A stretch of DNA of 64,000 nucleotides from Nemertoderma westbladi (lineage: Eukaryota; Xenacoelomorpha; Nemertodermatida; Nemertodermatidae), in the NCBI GenBank assembly GCA_032718475.1, contig JAUCBJ010000974.1:1-64000 (forward strand). Direction: 5' to 3'. A model generated the notes under the pieces. That model did not search any database. It was given only the letters and a program-made list of their open reading frames with translations, and had not been told where the DNA came from. The first letter of the stretch is position 1, and each line of letters starts with the position of its first letter. This document shows, piece after piece, positions 12,001 to 20,830 of the stretch. The position numbers and the translations under genes are program-made.

Positions 12001-14257
12001 TTCCAGGCTTGTTTGGTTGGGTTACCCCATGGTGGGGTAAATACCAAGTTACTTTAGATGGAATCAGTGACTCCTCTTTTGTTAGCTTACGGGCAAACCC
12101 TTTGGATTCGTATCCATCTATTATTTCAGTATAGCGTTTAGCTAAATCATGATCTTTATCTAATTTCTTCTCAAGGGATAAAAGTCTATGAGTAGCCATG
12201 GGGGTGTTGTCTGGAAGACGTGGTGCATCACGTTTCCAGGGCAACCCCATCTCATAACGACCATCAACGAACTTGATCGTTCGTTCAATGATTTGTAAGG
12301 CTCTTGTGTCTTCGACTGATCGAGAAGCACAAGAATCATGAGTAGTACCAAATGCATCAGTACGCCAAAACATCTCGAGACGTTTGTCAAGTCTATCTGT
12401 TTCAGAAACAGTGGTCGTATAAACAACCAATTCGTCATTTTTAGACGTGGTAGTTTGAGATCTCCCTAAAAGATACCAGCCCAGTGCCGAACAGTGCGCT
12501 TGGGGTTGTCCTGATGCACCCACACGTCTTTCAGCAGTATTCAGAGCATCAGGTACATTGGCCCCAATAACTACTGCTACATCTGGTCGTTCATTGCAGG
12601 ATAAACCAAGGCCCTGCAAATAATCAAATTGACTATCATTGCTATCAAAGGCGAATGATCGGGATGGTGCATTCATTGAAGGAAGCACGTATGCTTCATC
12701 AACATAGAAAATTGTGTTATATGGATGATGCCCTGATATGGAAAAGTAAACACGCTTTCGTTTTTGGTCTCCACTTTTTCCAACCAGGCCGTTTAATTTT
12801 ATACATTTAATTTCCCCATCTAGATTGAGTGCATCAGCGATATCCTTACGTATGAAGGAGGTCTCACTGCATGCATCAAGAAGGGCATGAGTATTAAGAG
12901 TTTCACCGTTGGGAGAAATAATCTTAATAGGCACAGTAGGTAAAAACACAGATGTTTCGTTATTTGTTGTAGTATTACAGCTTACGTGCTTGGAATCTTG
13001 CCTGTGTGATTTAAAATAGTCATGCAATAGCGTGTGGTGTCGCTGATTGCAGTTAGACACATGACAAGAATGAATTGATGAACATTTAGATGCGTGATGA
13101 TTCTGTTTGAGACAGTTGGTGCAAAGAGCATTGTCTAACGCTACTTTCCCCTTATTATCGGGTGTCATGCCAATAAATTTTGAACACCTATATATTAAAT
13201 GGGATCCATTGCAAACCAAACATATATCTCTAATATGTTCTGATGTTTCATTGGGTAAGCCTTTTGATACCGTTGGTTTGAACTGAGATATGTAATTTTG
13301 CCGTGAATCTGGCTTTGTTGTTTTATTAGATTCAGTAATAACTGAAGAAGCGTAATTTGATATTAACGGCGCCGGCTGTCTGAATGGAACCGATTTTTGA
13401 ACAACATTGCCGGGGGTATTTAGATTCGGTTTAGATTTGGCATTAGATGCTGAACTCCAATCCTCTATTGGCATAACTGAAGGTTCAAAAGCAACCTTTA
13501 CTCTTTGCCTCAGCCATTCTTCAAAATGTACCAAGGTCGGTTCTTCCCTTGGTCTGATACGCTGACAAGTTTCGCACCAACGTTCTCTTAAACGAAAAGG
13601 GAGTCTATTATATGCACCGCGTAATATATCCGGCGAATATAATACACTCTCTAAACGTCCCATACGTTTTAAGGTATGCACCCCTACGGTAACGGATATT
13701 GAAAATGTTCTTAGAGCTGACTTATTGTCAGCAGGAACCATTGAGCCAGATGTTATTGAGGAGGTGAAGGCCCTCACGATTAGGCTAGGGTGTGCAAACT
13801 GCTCTTTGAGCATTTGCAGTGCAACCGCATATGCCTTCCCATCGGAACCTAAACCTTTTACCACCTCTCTAGCATCAGCACTCAAGTGGTTCAATAGTTG
13901 TGCCATGCGCCGGTTATCATCATTATAAATTTTATTATGCACATGTGTGTAAAAATTACTTATAAAGTCCGGCCATTTTAAAGGATTTCCATCAAATTTA
14001 ATAATGGTAATGGGAGGTATTCCTCGATCCTCTTCCAATCGCAATAGCGACCTCTCTAATGAAGCATTAGGGGTGATTGTATGTAGAAATGTTTCTTCGT
14101 AAGGGATTAGTCTATCCACCCAGGCATCCACAGGCTCCTGGGGTGTATGAAATTGCTTGTTAACGAAACCAGGAAAATCGCTTATTTCATCTTTGTTCTC
14201 ACTAGGAAACATTATCGGCGCGGGTTTGGGTATAAATACTGGCCGAGTAGGATCCAA
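9029..14257 (-). CDS. Element A Gag-Pol polyprotein (BEL/Pao)
   Basis: About 1,742 codons. In order: a gag-type domain (DUF1759-like) near residues 80-330; cysteine/histidine knuckles near 345-415; a retropepsin-like protease (DUF1758 type) with LLDACSETSFI near 460; reverse transcriptase with the catalytic box FYSDD near 876; RNase H starting at FCDAS near 1060 with a YWTDS second site; an integrase zinc domain (HQGPHH...CVVC) near 1380; a D,D,E integrase core with LDYLGP and HSDNGTNF near 1447-1509; and a C-terminal DUF5641-like domain near 1630-1730. The polymerase box is YSDD, where the BEL elements nearby have YVDD. The frame is open upstream to the TAA at 14264, so translation may depend on the upstream gag frame rather than on a start of its own. 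Confidence 0.9.
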   Translation of the reverse strand: MDPTRPVFIPKPAPIMFPSENKDEISDFPGFVNKQFHTPQEPVDAWVDRLIPYEETFLHTITPNASLERSLLRLEEDRGIPPITIIKFDGNPLKWPDFISNFYTHVHNKIYNDDNRRMAQLLNHLSADAREVVKGLGSDGKAYAVALQMLKEQFAHPSLIVRAFTSSITSGSMVPADNKSALRTFSISVTVGVHTLKRMGRLESVLYSPDILRGAYNRLPFRLRERWCETCQRIRPREEPTLVHFEEWLRQRVKVAFEPSVMPIEDWSSASNAKSKPNLNTPGNVVQKSVPFRQPAPLISNYASSVITESNKTTKPDSRQNYISQFKPTVSKGLPNETSEHIRDICLVCNGSHLIYRCSKFIGMTPDNKGKVALDNALCTNCLKQNHHASKCSSIHSCHVSNCNQRHHTLLHDYFKSHRQDSKHVSCNTTTNNETSVFLPTVPIKIISPNGETLNTHALLDACSETSFIRKDIADALNLDGEIKCIKLNGLVGKSGDQKRKRVYFSISGHHPYNTIFYVDEAYVLPSMNAPSRSFAFDSNDSQFDYLQGLGLSCNERPDVAVVIGANVPDALNTAERRVGASGQPQAHCSALGWYLLGRSQTTTSKNDELVVYTTTVSETDRLDKRLEMFWRTDAFGTTHDSCASRSVEDTRALQIIERTIKFVDGRYEMGLPWKRDAPRLPDNTPMATHRLLSLEKKLDKDHDLAKRYTEIIDGYESKGFARKLTKEESLIPSKVTWYLPHHGVTQPNKPGKLRVVFDAAAKYSGTSLNDQLLTGPDLLNSLIGILLRFRQHLVAIIGDIEAMYHQVGVQESDRPALRFLWRGDNRVDPPNVYEMTRHIFGAVSSQTCAITGLRRAATDQASSFDALTVATVIRDFYSDDLLTSVTSTTVAIKLLSQLIAMLNNRGFRLTKFVSNSREVLTSIPSTELTRSIVNLDCDGLPTQRALGVQWDANEDVISFTTVASSKDSSHFTKRKILSITSSIFDPLGLLTPFILPAKLVIQELWRIGVGWDDLIPTELLSVWLRWLNDLTYVENIKLPRVYFPSQQYIASLQLHIFCDASDVAFGVAGYLRAVDENGQVKCCLIMGKSRLAPLRTISVPRKELQACVMGVRVANLIQSEIELPISQRFYWTDSKTALQYIGSESRRFTPFVANRVAEIHDHSDVSQWHHISSSQNPADDPTRGLSLSSATMSDRWFQGPDFLWEPEASWPSQSSSEPVHNEDCELKKSVVIAATIVESNTTTLIDFSRFSNWNRLCGCIARCLGWVRRFRQRKEHPTMPLGVADPSATELDQAGMLAIRLQQEKTWSAEISALNAGRPLQRDSPLVPLNPFIDKAGILRVGGRLGNSDLPIATKHPAILSHNDALSKIMIWSSHSKLAHQGPHHVLASLRENVWITRGKAAVRSVIDKCVVCRRSNARAAPPYMADLPSCRLAVLKPAFFETGLDYLGPIAVKRGRCREKRWVCLFTCLTTRAVHLEVAYNLNADAFIMALRRFISRRGYPSVIHSDNGTNFIAAERELREALNAIDHGAIRSTLSHLNISWTRIPPLSPHFGGSWERLVRTVKQSLRATIMKQCVHDDTLYTVLTEIEAILNSRPISPVSDSIDDFNALSPSHFLIGQSYENASPGEFNDGDMLLRKRWRQCQLLTDHFWNRFQKEYLPTLTVRAIWNRERRNLAIGDLVLVVDGHLPRGHWPLARVVRALPGKDGRVRTVEIRTAASKSLIRPTVKLCLLERAQNGSG

Positions 14258-14263
14258 AACAGG

Positions 14264-15016
14264 TTAATTGAATGTGGAAAGTTTAGGCCTATTAACGTTA
14301 GATGTACTCACCAAAAGCGGATTTGTGGATGTGTCCATATGGGGTGCATTATAATTCATAAGTGGTGATATTTCAGCACCCGCTGTATTTTTTCGCATTA
14401 CGGTATTGGCATGGCAATAACTAACCGATGTTGAAGTCGATGTGACAAGTTGATTTGGAAGAATTGAAGTCGGATGTTGATTTAACTCGGGTTCTTGTAT
14501 GGGTTCCTGTTGCAGGAGTACATTACCAGGTTCGGTTGATCCACGGGAAACCGGGTGGCTGGTAGAATGTACGGAGACTTCATCATCAAAGTCATGAAGT
14601 CTTGTTTCGAGGTTTTCATCATCCTCTTCAACGTCTTCTATTAGTAACTTTGCTTCCAGGGATTTCATTGCGGCTTCCTGGTCGGCTTCCAGAGTCTCAG
14701 CATTGGCCTCTACCGTCGCCTTTTCAACTCGCAGTTGGGCTCTCGCTCGAGCCTGATCCGCTGCTAGCTGGGAAAGACGTGCACTTCGTGCAGCATGTCT
14801 TGCACGTGACGTGATCGTGCATGACGAAGCCGAGTGGGTTTGATGACTCGTTCGTGTGATGTGGCTTCCTGGGGCAGAAATTCCACGAGTAATGGGAGAA
14901 TCCAGGGGTAACGATGCAGGTACGAGTTTCGGAGTAGGAACCTGTCCCGTTGAGATCCGTCTTTGAGAGGTTCGTCGCAGGGCAACTCGCCGGCTGATAC
15001 CGCCAGGTTCACTCAT
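14264..15016 (-). CDS. Element A N-terminal Gag region
   Basis: A 250-codon frame opening with ATG just inside the element after the primer-binding site. It is rich in Arg, Ser, Ala and Glu, with a helical charged stretch around residues 85-130 (AADQARARAQLRVEKATVE...) and an acidic segment after it. It ends in TAA at 14264-14266 and the following pol frame is in exactly the same phase, so gag and pol are separated by one stop codon with no frameshift. The charged helix may serve Gag multimerisation; that is inference. Confidence 0.7.
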   Translation of the reverse strand: MSEPGGISRRVALRRTSQRRISTGQVPTPKLVPASLPLDSPITRGISAPGSHITRTSHQTHSASSCTITSRARHAARSARLSQLAADQARARAQLRVEKATVEANAETLEADQEAAMKSLEAKLLIEDVEEDDENLETRLHDFDDEVSVHSTSHPVSRGSTEPGNVLLQQEPIQEPELNQHPTSILPNQLVTSTSTSVSYCHANTVMRKNTAGAEISPLMNYNAPHMDTSTNPLLVSTSNVNRPKLSTFN

Positions 15017-15086
15017 CTTGAAAGGGTGTTTCAGTAATTATTTGGGAACAAATCCCACAGAGTCATCGTAGTTAGTGGGTTGATGT

Positions 15087-15104
15087 ATCCGGTTCGAAGG
15101 ACCA
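15087..15104 (-). promoter_or_regulatory. Element A primer-binding site, tRNA-Tyr type
   Basis: On the minus strand the sequence just after the 5' LTR is TGGTCCTTCGAACCGGAT. It is complementary to a tRNA 3' end reading CCGG-TTCGAAGGA-CCA. Animal tRNA-Tyr has the acceptor 5' strand CCTTCGA, which fits this exactly. One base separates it from a 644-bp LTR. Confidence 0.8.
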
Positions 15105-15105
15105 A

Positions 15106-15749
15106 TAAATGTGTTGACGCGTCGGTCTAAGTTTGTAAATGTTTTTGGGTTCGTAATATGATGACGGATATTAAGAAATATAAAATGAATGAGTTGATGA
15201 TAATAAGACATGGTTTAATATTTTATAATAATAATTGACAATCGCACTCTCATTACACTCCTAATGTATATCATAATGCTACCTAATTGATAATAATATC
15301 CTATAAAAAAGCTACGATCTTTTATACTACTATATTTTATTATAATATGTTTCATGTGTCTATCACAGAAAGTTATATCCAATAGGATTTCACATACTGG
15401 GTGAAAAGTAAGGAACAGAAAATGATTGAGGATTCACATCAAACTTATAACTCTCAATAACTACAGTAAAAAACTGGCTAAATTAATCGTGCATAGAGAT
15501 AATGATTCCTGTCCTAAGGTAGACTAAAAATGTTGTACAGTAAGCAGCATTACAAATGACAGGTCGTGATTGACTTATTATGCATGCTGAGTCTACATGT
15601 GCTTCGTGTTTACATATCGAATAATAATAAATAAAAAACGCATCTGAAATAACATGTGCCAAGGGGCAATTCATGCATGTCTTCTAATCTCGGGAAAATA
15701 TGTCAAATAATTTTGGTGTTACATGGTCACAAACGTTCTACCGTTAACA
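15106..15749 (-). repeat. Element A 5' LTR
   Basis: Near-identical partner of 8373-9016. It starts TGTTAACGG on the minus strand at 15749. A (GA)n microsatellite abuts it at 15750-15774. Confidence 0.93.
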
Positions 15750-15775
15750 GAGAGAGAGAGAGAGAGAGAGAGAGA

Positions 15776-15970
15776 TGTACTATCTACTAAAAGGTACTAC
15801 AGTATATAGTGTTTTTTTACTAGATAGCTAGTATGGTATATTTTGAAATTATAAAAACATCCTGTTAACCAACAAAAAAAAACCGAAAAAACACTAGCTA
15901 CCTTAATAAAATAATATATACTAATGTTCTAGAGCACCTACGAATAACAAAAGGTACTAGTGTGTTATAG
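15776..15970. other. Possible left half of an outer palindromic element
   Basis: Sequence such as gtatatagtgtttttttactag and tagctagtat resembles the reverse complement of 16830-16910, on the other side of the inner transposon. The outer flanks thus look like the arms of an older inverted-repeat element into which 15975-16807 inserted. No gene seen. The outer ends were not defined. Confidence 0.35.
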
Positions 15971-15974
15971 GTAC

Positions 15975-16807
15975 ACCCCCCCTCAAATTTTTTTTACTAG
16001 CTAGTTTTTGCTATTTCTTTTTATAAAATGTTCTAGAACATGAGATACATTTGTAAAAAAATAATAAAATGTTCTAGAACAAATATTATTTGTTCTAGAA
16101 CAAATTTTAAAAAAGTTTACAAATTTTATTTTTTGTTAGTTATGTTTTATTTGTTGTCAAGGAAATTGAATATTCTAGAATATTCGAGTTTCTACAGATA
16201 AGATTTGACTTTCGCCCAACAACTACCGGTACAGTAGCTGAGTTTCGTAGTTTCGTTGGAAGGTTCTACACAAATAGAACCCATTTTCTGCTCTGTTGGA
16301 TTTGATCAGTTAATATTACCCGCTGTCTGGTAAATAATAAATATTATACAGTATACGTATTCCAAGCATATCATTAATTTCTGAATAATGACCTCAATAC
16401 AGTGAATTTTTTTTAATTTTAATTAGCTATTAAAAAAATACTAGCTAACAGCTAACCCCCCCCCCCCCCCCCCCAAACCCATCTTGCCAGCAACGATTAA
16501 AAATTATATGAAACAAATTCTAAATAAAATTAAAAAAAAAATTTTATATTTTTTGAACTGTTCTAGAACAAAAACTATTAGTTCTAGAACTTTTGTTTTC
16601 TAGTTCTGAATAGCTAACATGTTCTAGAACATTATTAAAAAATAAAAATAGTACATTAATTTTTTTAAATTTTTTTTAAATTGTTCTAGAACAAAAAATA
16701 TTTTTTCTAGAACATATATATATATTTTTTTAATAGCTAACATGTTCTAGAACATGTTCATAAAAAGAAATAGCAAAAACTAGCTAGTAAAAAAAATTGA
16801 GGGGGGT
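15975..16807. mobile_element. Inverted-repeat DNA transposon 1, GTAC duplication
   Basis: An 833-bp insert flanked by GTAC at 15971-15974 and 16808-16811. Its ends are inverted copies: left accccccctcaaatttttttt then actagctagtttttgctatttc; right the same read in reverse complement, with small indels, over about 65 bp. It has no coding capacity. Ten copies of TTCTAGAA (mostly as TGTTCTAGAACA) are scattered inside. The target was itself a palindrome (ctatag-GTAC-ctatag flanked by cactagtg). It resembles the element at 17882-18641 in duplication, in end sequence beginning ACC, and in internal motifs, so it belongs to one MITE-like family with no autonomous partner here. Confidence 0.82.
16456..16474. 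repeat. Poly-C tract
   Basis: An uninterrupted run of about 19 C within transposon 1. Similar runs occur near 27507, 27659 and 28702, and as G at about 40614-40636. Confidence 0.9.
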
Positions 16808-17078
16808 GTACCTATAAGACACTAGTGCCTAACAAAAATCCCCAAAAAAATAAATATTTTGAAAATCTCAAAAAATACTAACTAATAAAAAAAACCATAT
16901 ATCACGTAATGTTCCAGAACATTCACCAATGTCAATAAAGACAACAATAACCACAATAAAATCACAAAGGTTCTTACAAATTATTGCTGTTTACATACTT
17001 TACTAAGACCGGTTATAGGCCTACAGTACATACCGGTACCGGTACTATACTAGAACACAGTGAGCTCTAGCCATAAAA

Positions 17079-17881
17079 ATGCATTCTTTGATTTTCATAT
17101 GTTTCTTTCTCAGCAACGGCGTTTTTGGCACTGTGATTGGTGAAAAACGAGTCTGTGACTCATTAGAAAGTAAATCAACTTGCGATGATGGATTGTACTG
17201 CTCTACAGATCTAAGTCACTTCGAAAATGAACCTTTTTGCATCTGCTTTGAATCCAAAGTGATGAGTGACGATGGTGACTGCATTCAATGCTCTACCGAT
17301 GTACGATGTGGTAACGGAGCACTCTGTATTAAAGGAAGTTGTCATTGTAAAGATGGTTTAGTGATAAATAAATCATCCTTGCGCAGAGGACGTTTAGGCT
17401 GCCAACTACCGAAATATGTTTCTGAATGTGGAGATGTGAGTCAGTTAACAAAGAAAGGAAAATTAAGGAGAAAATTTTGTCAGTGCAAAGATGCAACTTT
17501 GACTATGGTCTGGAACAATTACACATTATTTTGGGAATGCAAGGGACACTCGCCCTATCCAGTTGTGAGTACTACTGGCGGTAACGGTGATAAATACCTG
17601 CAATATGGCGAGGGCGGTTGTAATGAAGTTACCAGACACAAAGATGATCCAATATGTGACATTGCCAAAGGCTTAAAGTGTTTAGAAGGCATACGGTTTG
17701 AAAATACGGATTTGTTTAAGAAAATGTGCATTTGTTCTGATTCCAAAGTGAAGAATGACGATGGCCACTGCGTTAAATGCTCCGAAGATGACCTTTGTGG
17801 GAACGGAGCAGACTGTATTAATGGAAGTTGTCAATGTAGAGATGGTCTAGTGCTCGATGAAACATCTCTAGGCATTGGTAC
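17079..17881 (+). CDS. Secreted cysteine-rich EGF-like protein, 5' part
   Basis: Starts with ATG and a clear signal peptide (MHSLIFICFFLSNGVFG), followed by cysteine-rich modules with the recurring order C-x-D-GLYC, CICFESKV, DGDCIQC, CGNGALC, CHCKDGL. A second module (GLKC...CICSDSKV...HCVKC...CGNGADC...CQCRDGL) follows. This pattern resembles EGF/EB-type extracellular repeats. No intron is evident. Reading runs into the DNA transposon at 17882 and stops at 17903. If the insertion and one GTAC copy are discounted, the frame runs on into 18646-19513; the two parts total 1,671 nt, a whole number of codons. The specific function is not recognised. It could be a live gene disrupted in this allele. 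Confidence 0.75.
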
Positions 17882-18641
17882 ACCTTGGGTACCCATAGTT
17901 TGACCAATTTTTTCATAGGAAAACGGCTGTTATCATGAGGTTTTTTCTATAACAAATATGTGATCTTCTGACAGTAGGATGATAGCTAATAATTTTGATT
18001 TTGTGTTAGCTAGTACGGTACTTTTTTTAGCTAGTGAAAAAATTTAACTATAATTTTTCTTGTGAAAATGGCTATTATCATGAGTTTTCTTGTTCTGGAA
18101 TAAATATTTTACCTTCTGTCCGTAAGATGGTAGCTACTAGCTAGTAATTTTGATTTTGTGTTAGCTAGTAGGCCTACTTTTTATAAGATATTAAAAAAGT
18201 AAAACTTATTTAGAACATCAAACACAGCTATGTTTTGTGTGTTATAAGTTCTAGATTCAAAATACTGCAGTTTACAGTATAAGAGGTCAAATCATTTAAA
18301 ATGAAGATTTTTTTATAAGGGTTGTACAATTTAACTTTTTTTCCAAAAAAAATGTTCTAGAATAAAGTGTTCTAGAACAAAAATATTTATCAAAATTGAT
18401 ATCTAACACGTCTTCTATAACATTTATAAAAAAGGTTGAAAAAACAAGCTACTGTAGTATAAAAAATTTAAAAATACCGTTTGCCATGATTGGGGGCGTA
18501 TCTATAATTATATAAATAATTAAAAATGTGTTCTAGAACAAAACTATTTATCAAAATTGAAAGCCATCTTCTATAAAATTTATATAAAAAAATAACAAAA
18601 ACTAGCTAGTATAAAAAATCTGGTCAATGGGTACCCAAGGT
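17882..18641. mobile_element. Inverted-repeat DNA transposon 2, GTAC duplication, inside a gene
   Basis: A 760-bp insert with inverted ends ACCTTGGGTACCCAT, flanked by GTAC at 17878-17881 and 18642-18645. The target was TTGGTACCAA, a palindrome centred on the duplicated GTAC. Inside are three TTCTAGAA motifs and tagctagt stretches shared with transposon 1. It has no coding capacity. A spliced-intron reading was considered: the only AG that fits the right end leaves a frameshift, so a plain insertion is the better explanation. Confidence 0.85.
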
Positions 18642-18645
18642 GTAC

Positions 18646-19513
18646 CAACGCCCATCGTTTAGTTGGAAAAGGAATAGGGTGTAAACAAGCCAATAACAGT
18701 GGTGAGTGTGGAGCAGATGAAAAAGAGTTCAGTATGACTACCAAAGCCCCAAAAAAGTGCGAATGCAAAGTCCAAAGTAAAATCATGACGTGGAATATGG
18801 ACAAATTATTTTGGGAATGTAAATTGAACTTGACAGCAATTGGAACAACAGAAGGCACTGATGTTGGAACAGTTCCAGGTGACCTGTATCCCAGGCAATA
18901 TGGTGAAACATGTGATGAATTGTCAAATATATGCGATTTTGATAAAGGCTTAATTTGCTACAAAGATGAAAGAGACAGATTTATTGGGGAAGAAAAGTCA
19001 AGGTGTATATGTAATAAACCGATGATTTGGACCGGATCTAAATGCAAAAAATGTAATAGTGATACAGATTGCGGAAATCATGCAACATGCATTGGTAACA
19101 CAACTTGTCACTGTAAAAAGGGAAAAGTATTTCATAAAGCTACTATTCACATTCAGCATCGAAGTTTCGGATGCAAGAATGCTGAAGATGTTTCTGAATG
19201 CGGTGATGAAAATCAATTCACATTGAGATCACAGCCATCAATGTGTGAATGCTCAAATCCATCCATGAATATGTCCTGGAACAAGTACGCATTAACTTGG
19301 CAATGCCAAGAGCCAGCTGCCTATCAAACAACCACTGTTAATGAAGAAGTAGAAGAAGAAGAAGAAGATGATGATGTGGGTGACAATGATTATTCAGAAA
19401 ATGAATTACAGGATCCTCTTGAGAAAAATCCAACAGATGATGCATTTACCATTACCAAGTTATCGGACTGCATAATTATTATTCTAGCAAACATTGTCTC
19501 CAAATACATTTAG
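18646..19513 (+). CDS. Secreted cysteine-rich EGF-like protein, 3' part
   Basis: Continuation of the gene that begins at 17079. It completes the second module (CKQANNSGECG...KKCECKVQSK...LFWECK) and has a third (CNSDTDCGNHATC...CHCKKGKV...MCECSNPSMNMSWNKYALTWQC). Each module ends with a W-N-x-x-L-x-W-x-C signature, seen three times across the gene. The C-terminus has a Glu/Asp-rich linker, then a short hydrophobic tail (DCIIIILANIVSKYI). That tail could be a lipid-anchor signal or a membrane tail; this is inference. The apparent ATG at 18734 is internal to the module and is not a likely true start. Confidence 0.72.
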
Positions 19514-19779
19514 ATAACGTTCAATGACTATATTTTGCAACGTAATGATTAATTTTTACCGGTGCCAGTAGTGATTATTCTAAAGTAACAAAGTTTCATT
19601 AATCCGTTTAATGTTGTGTGTAGTCATTATTAAATAATTTTCAAATTATCTATAAATTATATCATACAGCTTTCTACATACAGCACTACAGCTTATCCTT
19701 AGGCTGGACGCTACATCACCTCAGTTGTAAATTTCACAAATAATGATAATGTAGACCTACTTTATACTATATTATAATA

Positions 19780-20352
19780 CTTCGAATACGTAAGGGAAAG
19801 GCATGGGCAGCCTTGAATAGGCTTTCCAGGATTTGGAAGTCACCGAGAATTAAACGGAAACTTAAGGTGCGATTATTCAGAGCACCAGTAGTTCCAGTAC
19901 TCCTCTATGGGAGTCCATGCAGGGCTCTAACTGCTGAGGACACCAAATCTCTGGATGGCACATTCACAAGAATGCTACGCCGGGTCCATTGTGTCAAGTA
20001 CAATACAAACATCTCCAACCAGACACTATATAACATTGGAGGTGTCTCATTGGTTCCCCCAAGCTTGACACTAGAACAAAATCGCCTCCGCTTTGCAGGA
20101 CATTGCTTTCGCCGTGAGGACCAGCCAGTGCATCATCTTGTACTTTGGCAGCCTCATGGAGTGAATAAGCATGGTGGACAGCCCATGACTTTCTTGAGAC
20201 GCATCGTAAAGGACACTGGCCTTGAAGATGCGGATGATCTAGCAAATGCCATGGGTGATAGGGAGTTGTGGCGGTGCAATTTTGTCGACAAGATGGCACA
20301 GCATTCTAAAAAATGCAGCTGCAATGCAGCATGCCGATCCAAGTAGTAGTAG
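19780..20352 (+). mobile_element. 5'-truncated LINE, 3' end only
   Basis: Encodes the C-terminal part of a LINE reverse transcriptase (RIWKSPRIKRKLKVRLFR...VLLYGS...LTAEDTKSLDG...GHCFRRED) and ends with a (TAG)n tail at 20343-20352. It is flanked by a perfect 12-bp duplication TATATTATAATA (19768-19779 and 20353-20364), so this is a genuine truncated retrotransposition event. The same family appears on the minus strand at 29223-31190. RTE-like clade is my best guess. Confidence 0.85.
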
Positions 20353-20383
20353 TATATTATAATATTGTAATCATACAAGAATA

Positions 20384-20756
20384 TAAATTTCGTTGCAATT
20401 TGTATATATTTTCTTTAAAATATCCACTATACCAGAAAAATGCAGACAATAAAGAATACAATGTCCACTTCTGCTGAAAATAAAGTGATCCAATCAATTT
20501 TCCAATAATGCGGATATTTATCGGATATTTATCGGATAATCGGATATTTATCCAAACAATGATCTAGAAATGTAATCTGTTGAATTCGCATTATTTATTT
20601 GTATACACAGTTTGTAGTATTAAAGACATACTTTAAGATTGCGCTTGTGTAATTACCATTGCAAGCTTACGAATAAAATCCTGCCATACATACATAATCG
20701 TAATGCATTCTCAATAAATTACATGACTTGAATACTCTTCTTCACAAAAACATTCA
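20384..20756. other. AT-rich spacer, no gene seen
   Basis: Contains a small cggatatttatc repeat near 20512-20552. Nothing coding recognised. Confidence 0.5.
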
Positions 20757-20830
20757 TGGCCAATATGGGGCTCGAACCCATGACATTCGCGTTATTAGCA
20801 CGACGCTCTAACCAACTGAGCTAGATAGCC
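20757..20830 (-). tRNA. tRNA-Ile (anticodon AAT)
   Basis: A 74-nt cloverleaf on the minus strand. D stem GCTC/GAGC; anticodon stem TCGTG/CGCGA with loop CTAATAA (anticodon AAT); T stem ATGGG/CCCAT with loop TTCGAGC; discriminator A. A box TAGCTCAGTTGG and B box GGTTCGAGCCC are intact. The inner two pairs of the acceptor stem are mismatched (T-T and C-A), so it may be a decaying or tRNA-derived copy rather than a fully functional gene. No intron and no encoded CCA. Confidence 0.78.

Larger units (their letters stand above)
8373..15749 (-). mobile_element. Element A: complete young BEL/Pao LTR retrotransposon
   Basis: A 7.4-kb element read on the minus strand in the order 5' LTR (15749-15106), primer-binding site, gag-like frame, gag-pol frame, polypurine tract, 3' LTR (9016-8373). 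The two terminal repeats differ at only about three positions that I could see in 644 bp, so insertion is recent. It sits inside a (GA)n microsatellite that continues on both sides, which hides the target duplication. If the LTRs are defined strictly as TG...CA they are 640 bp (8377-9016 and 15110-15749). The four extra shared bases TTTA (minus strand) plus the flanking microsatellite favour 644 bp. The only obvious coding defect is one in-frame TAA at 14264-14266. Confidence 0.93.

Noticed and set aside
17878-18645. Reading the interruption of the cysteine-rich gene as a normal intron
   Set aside because: It has 15-bp inverted ends and a 4-bp duplication, and the splice sites available at its edges would shift the frame.
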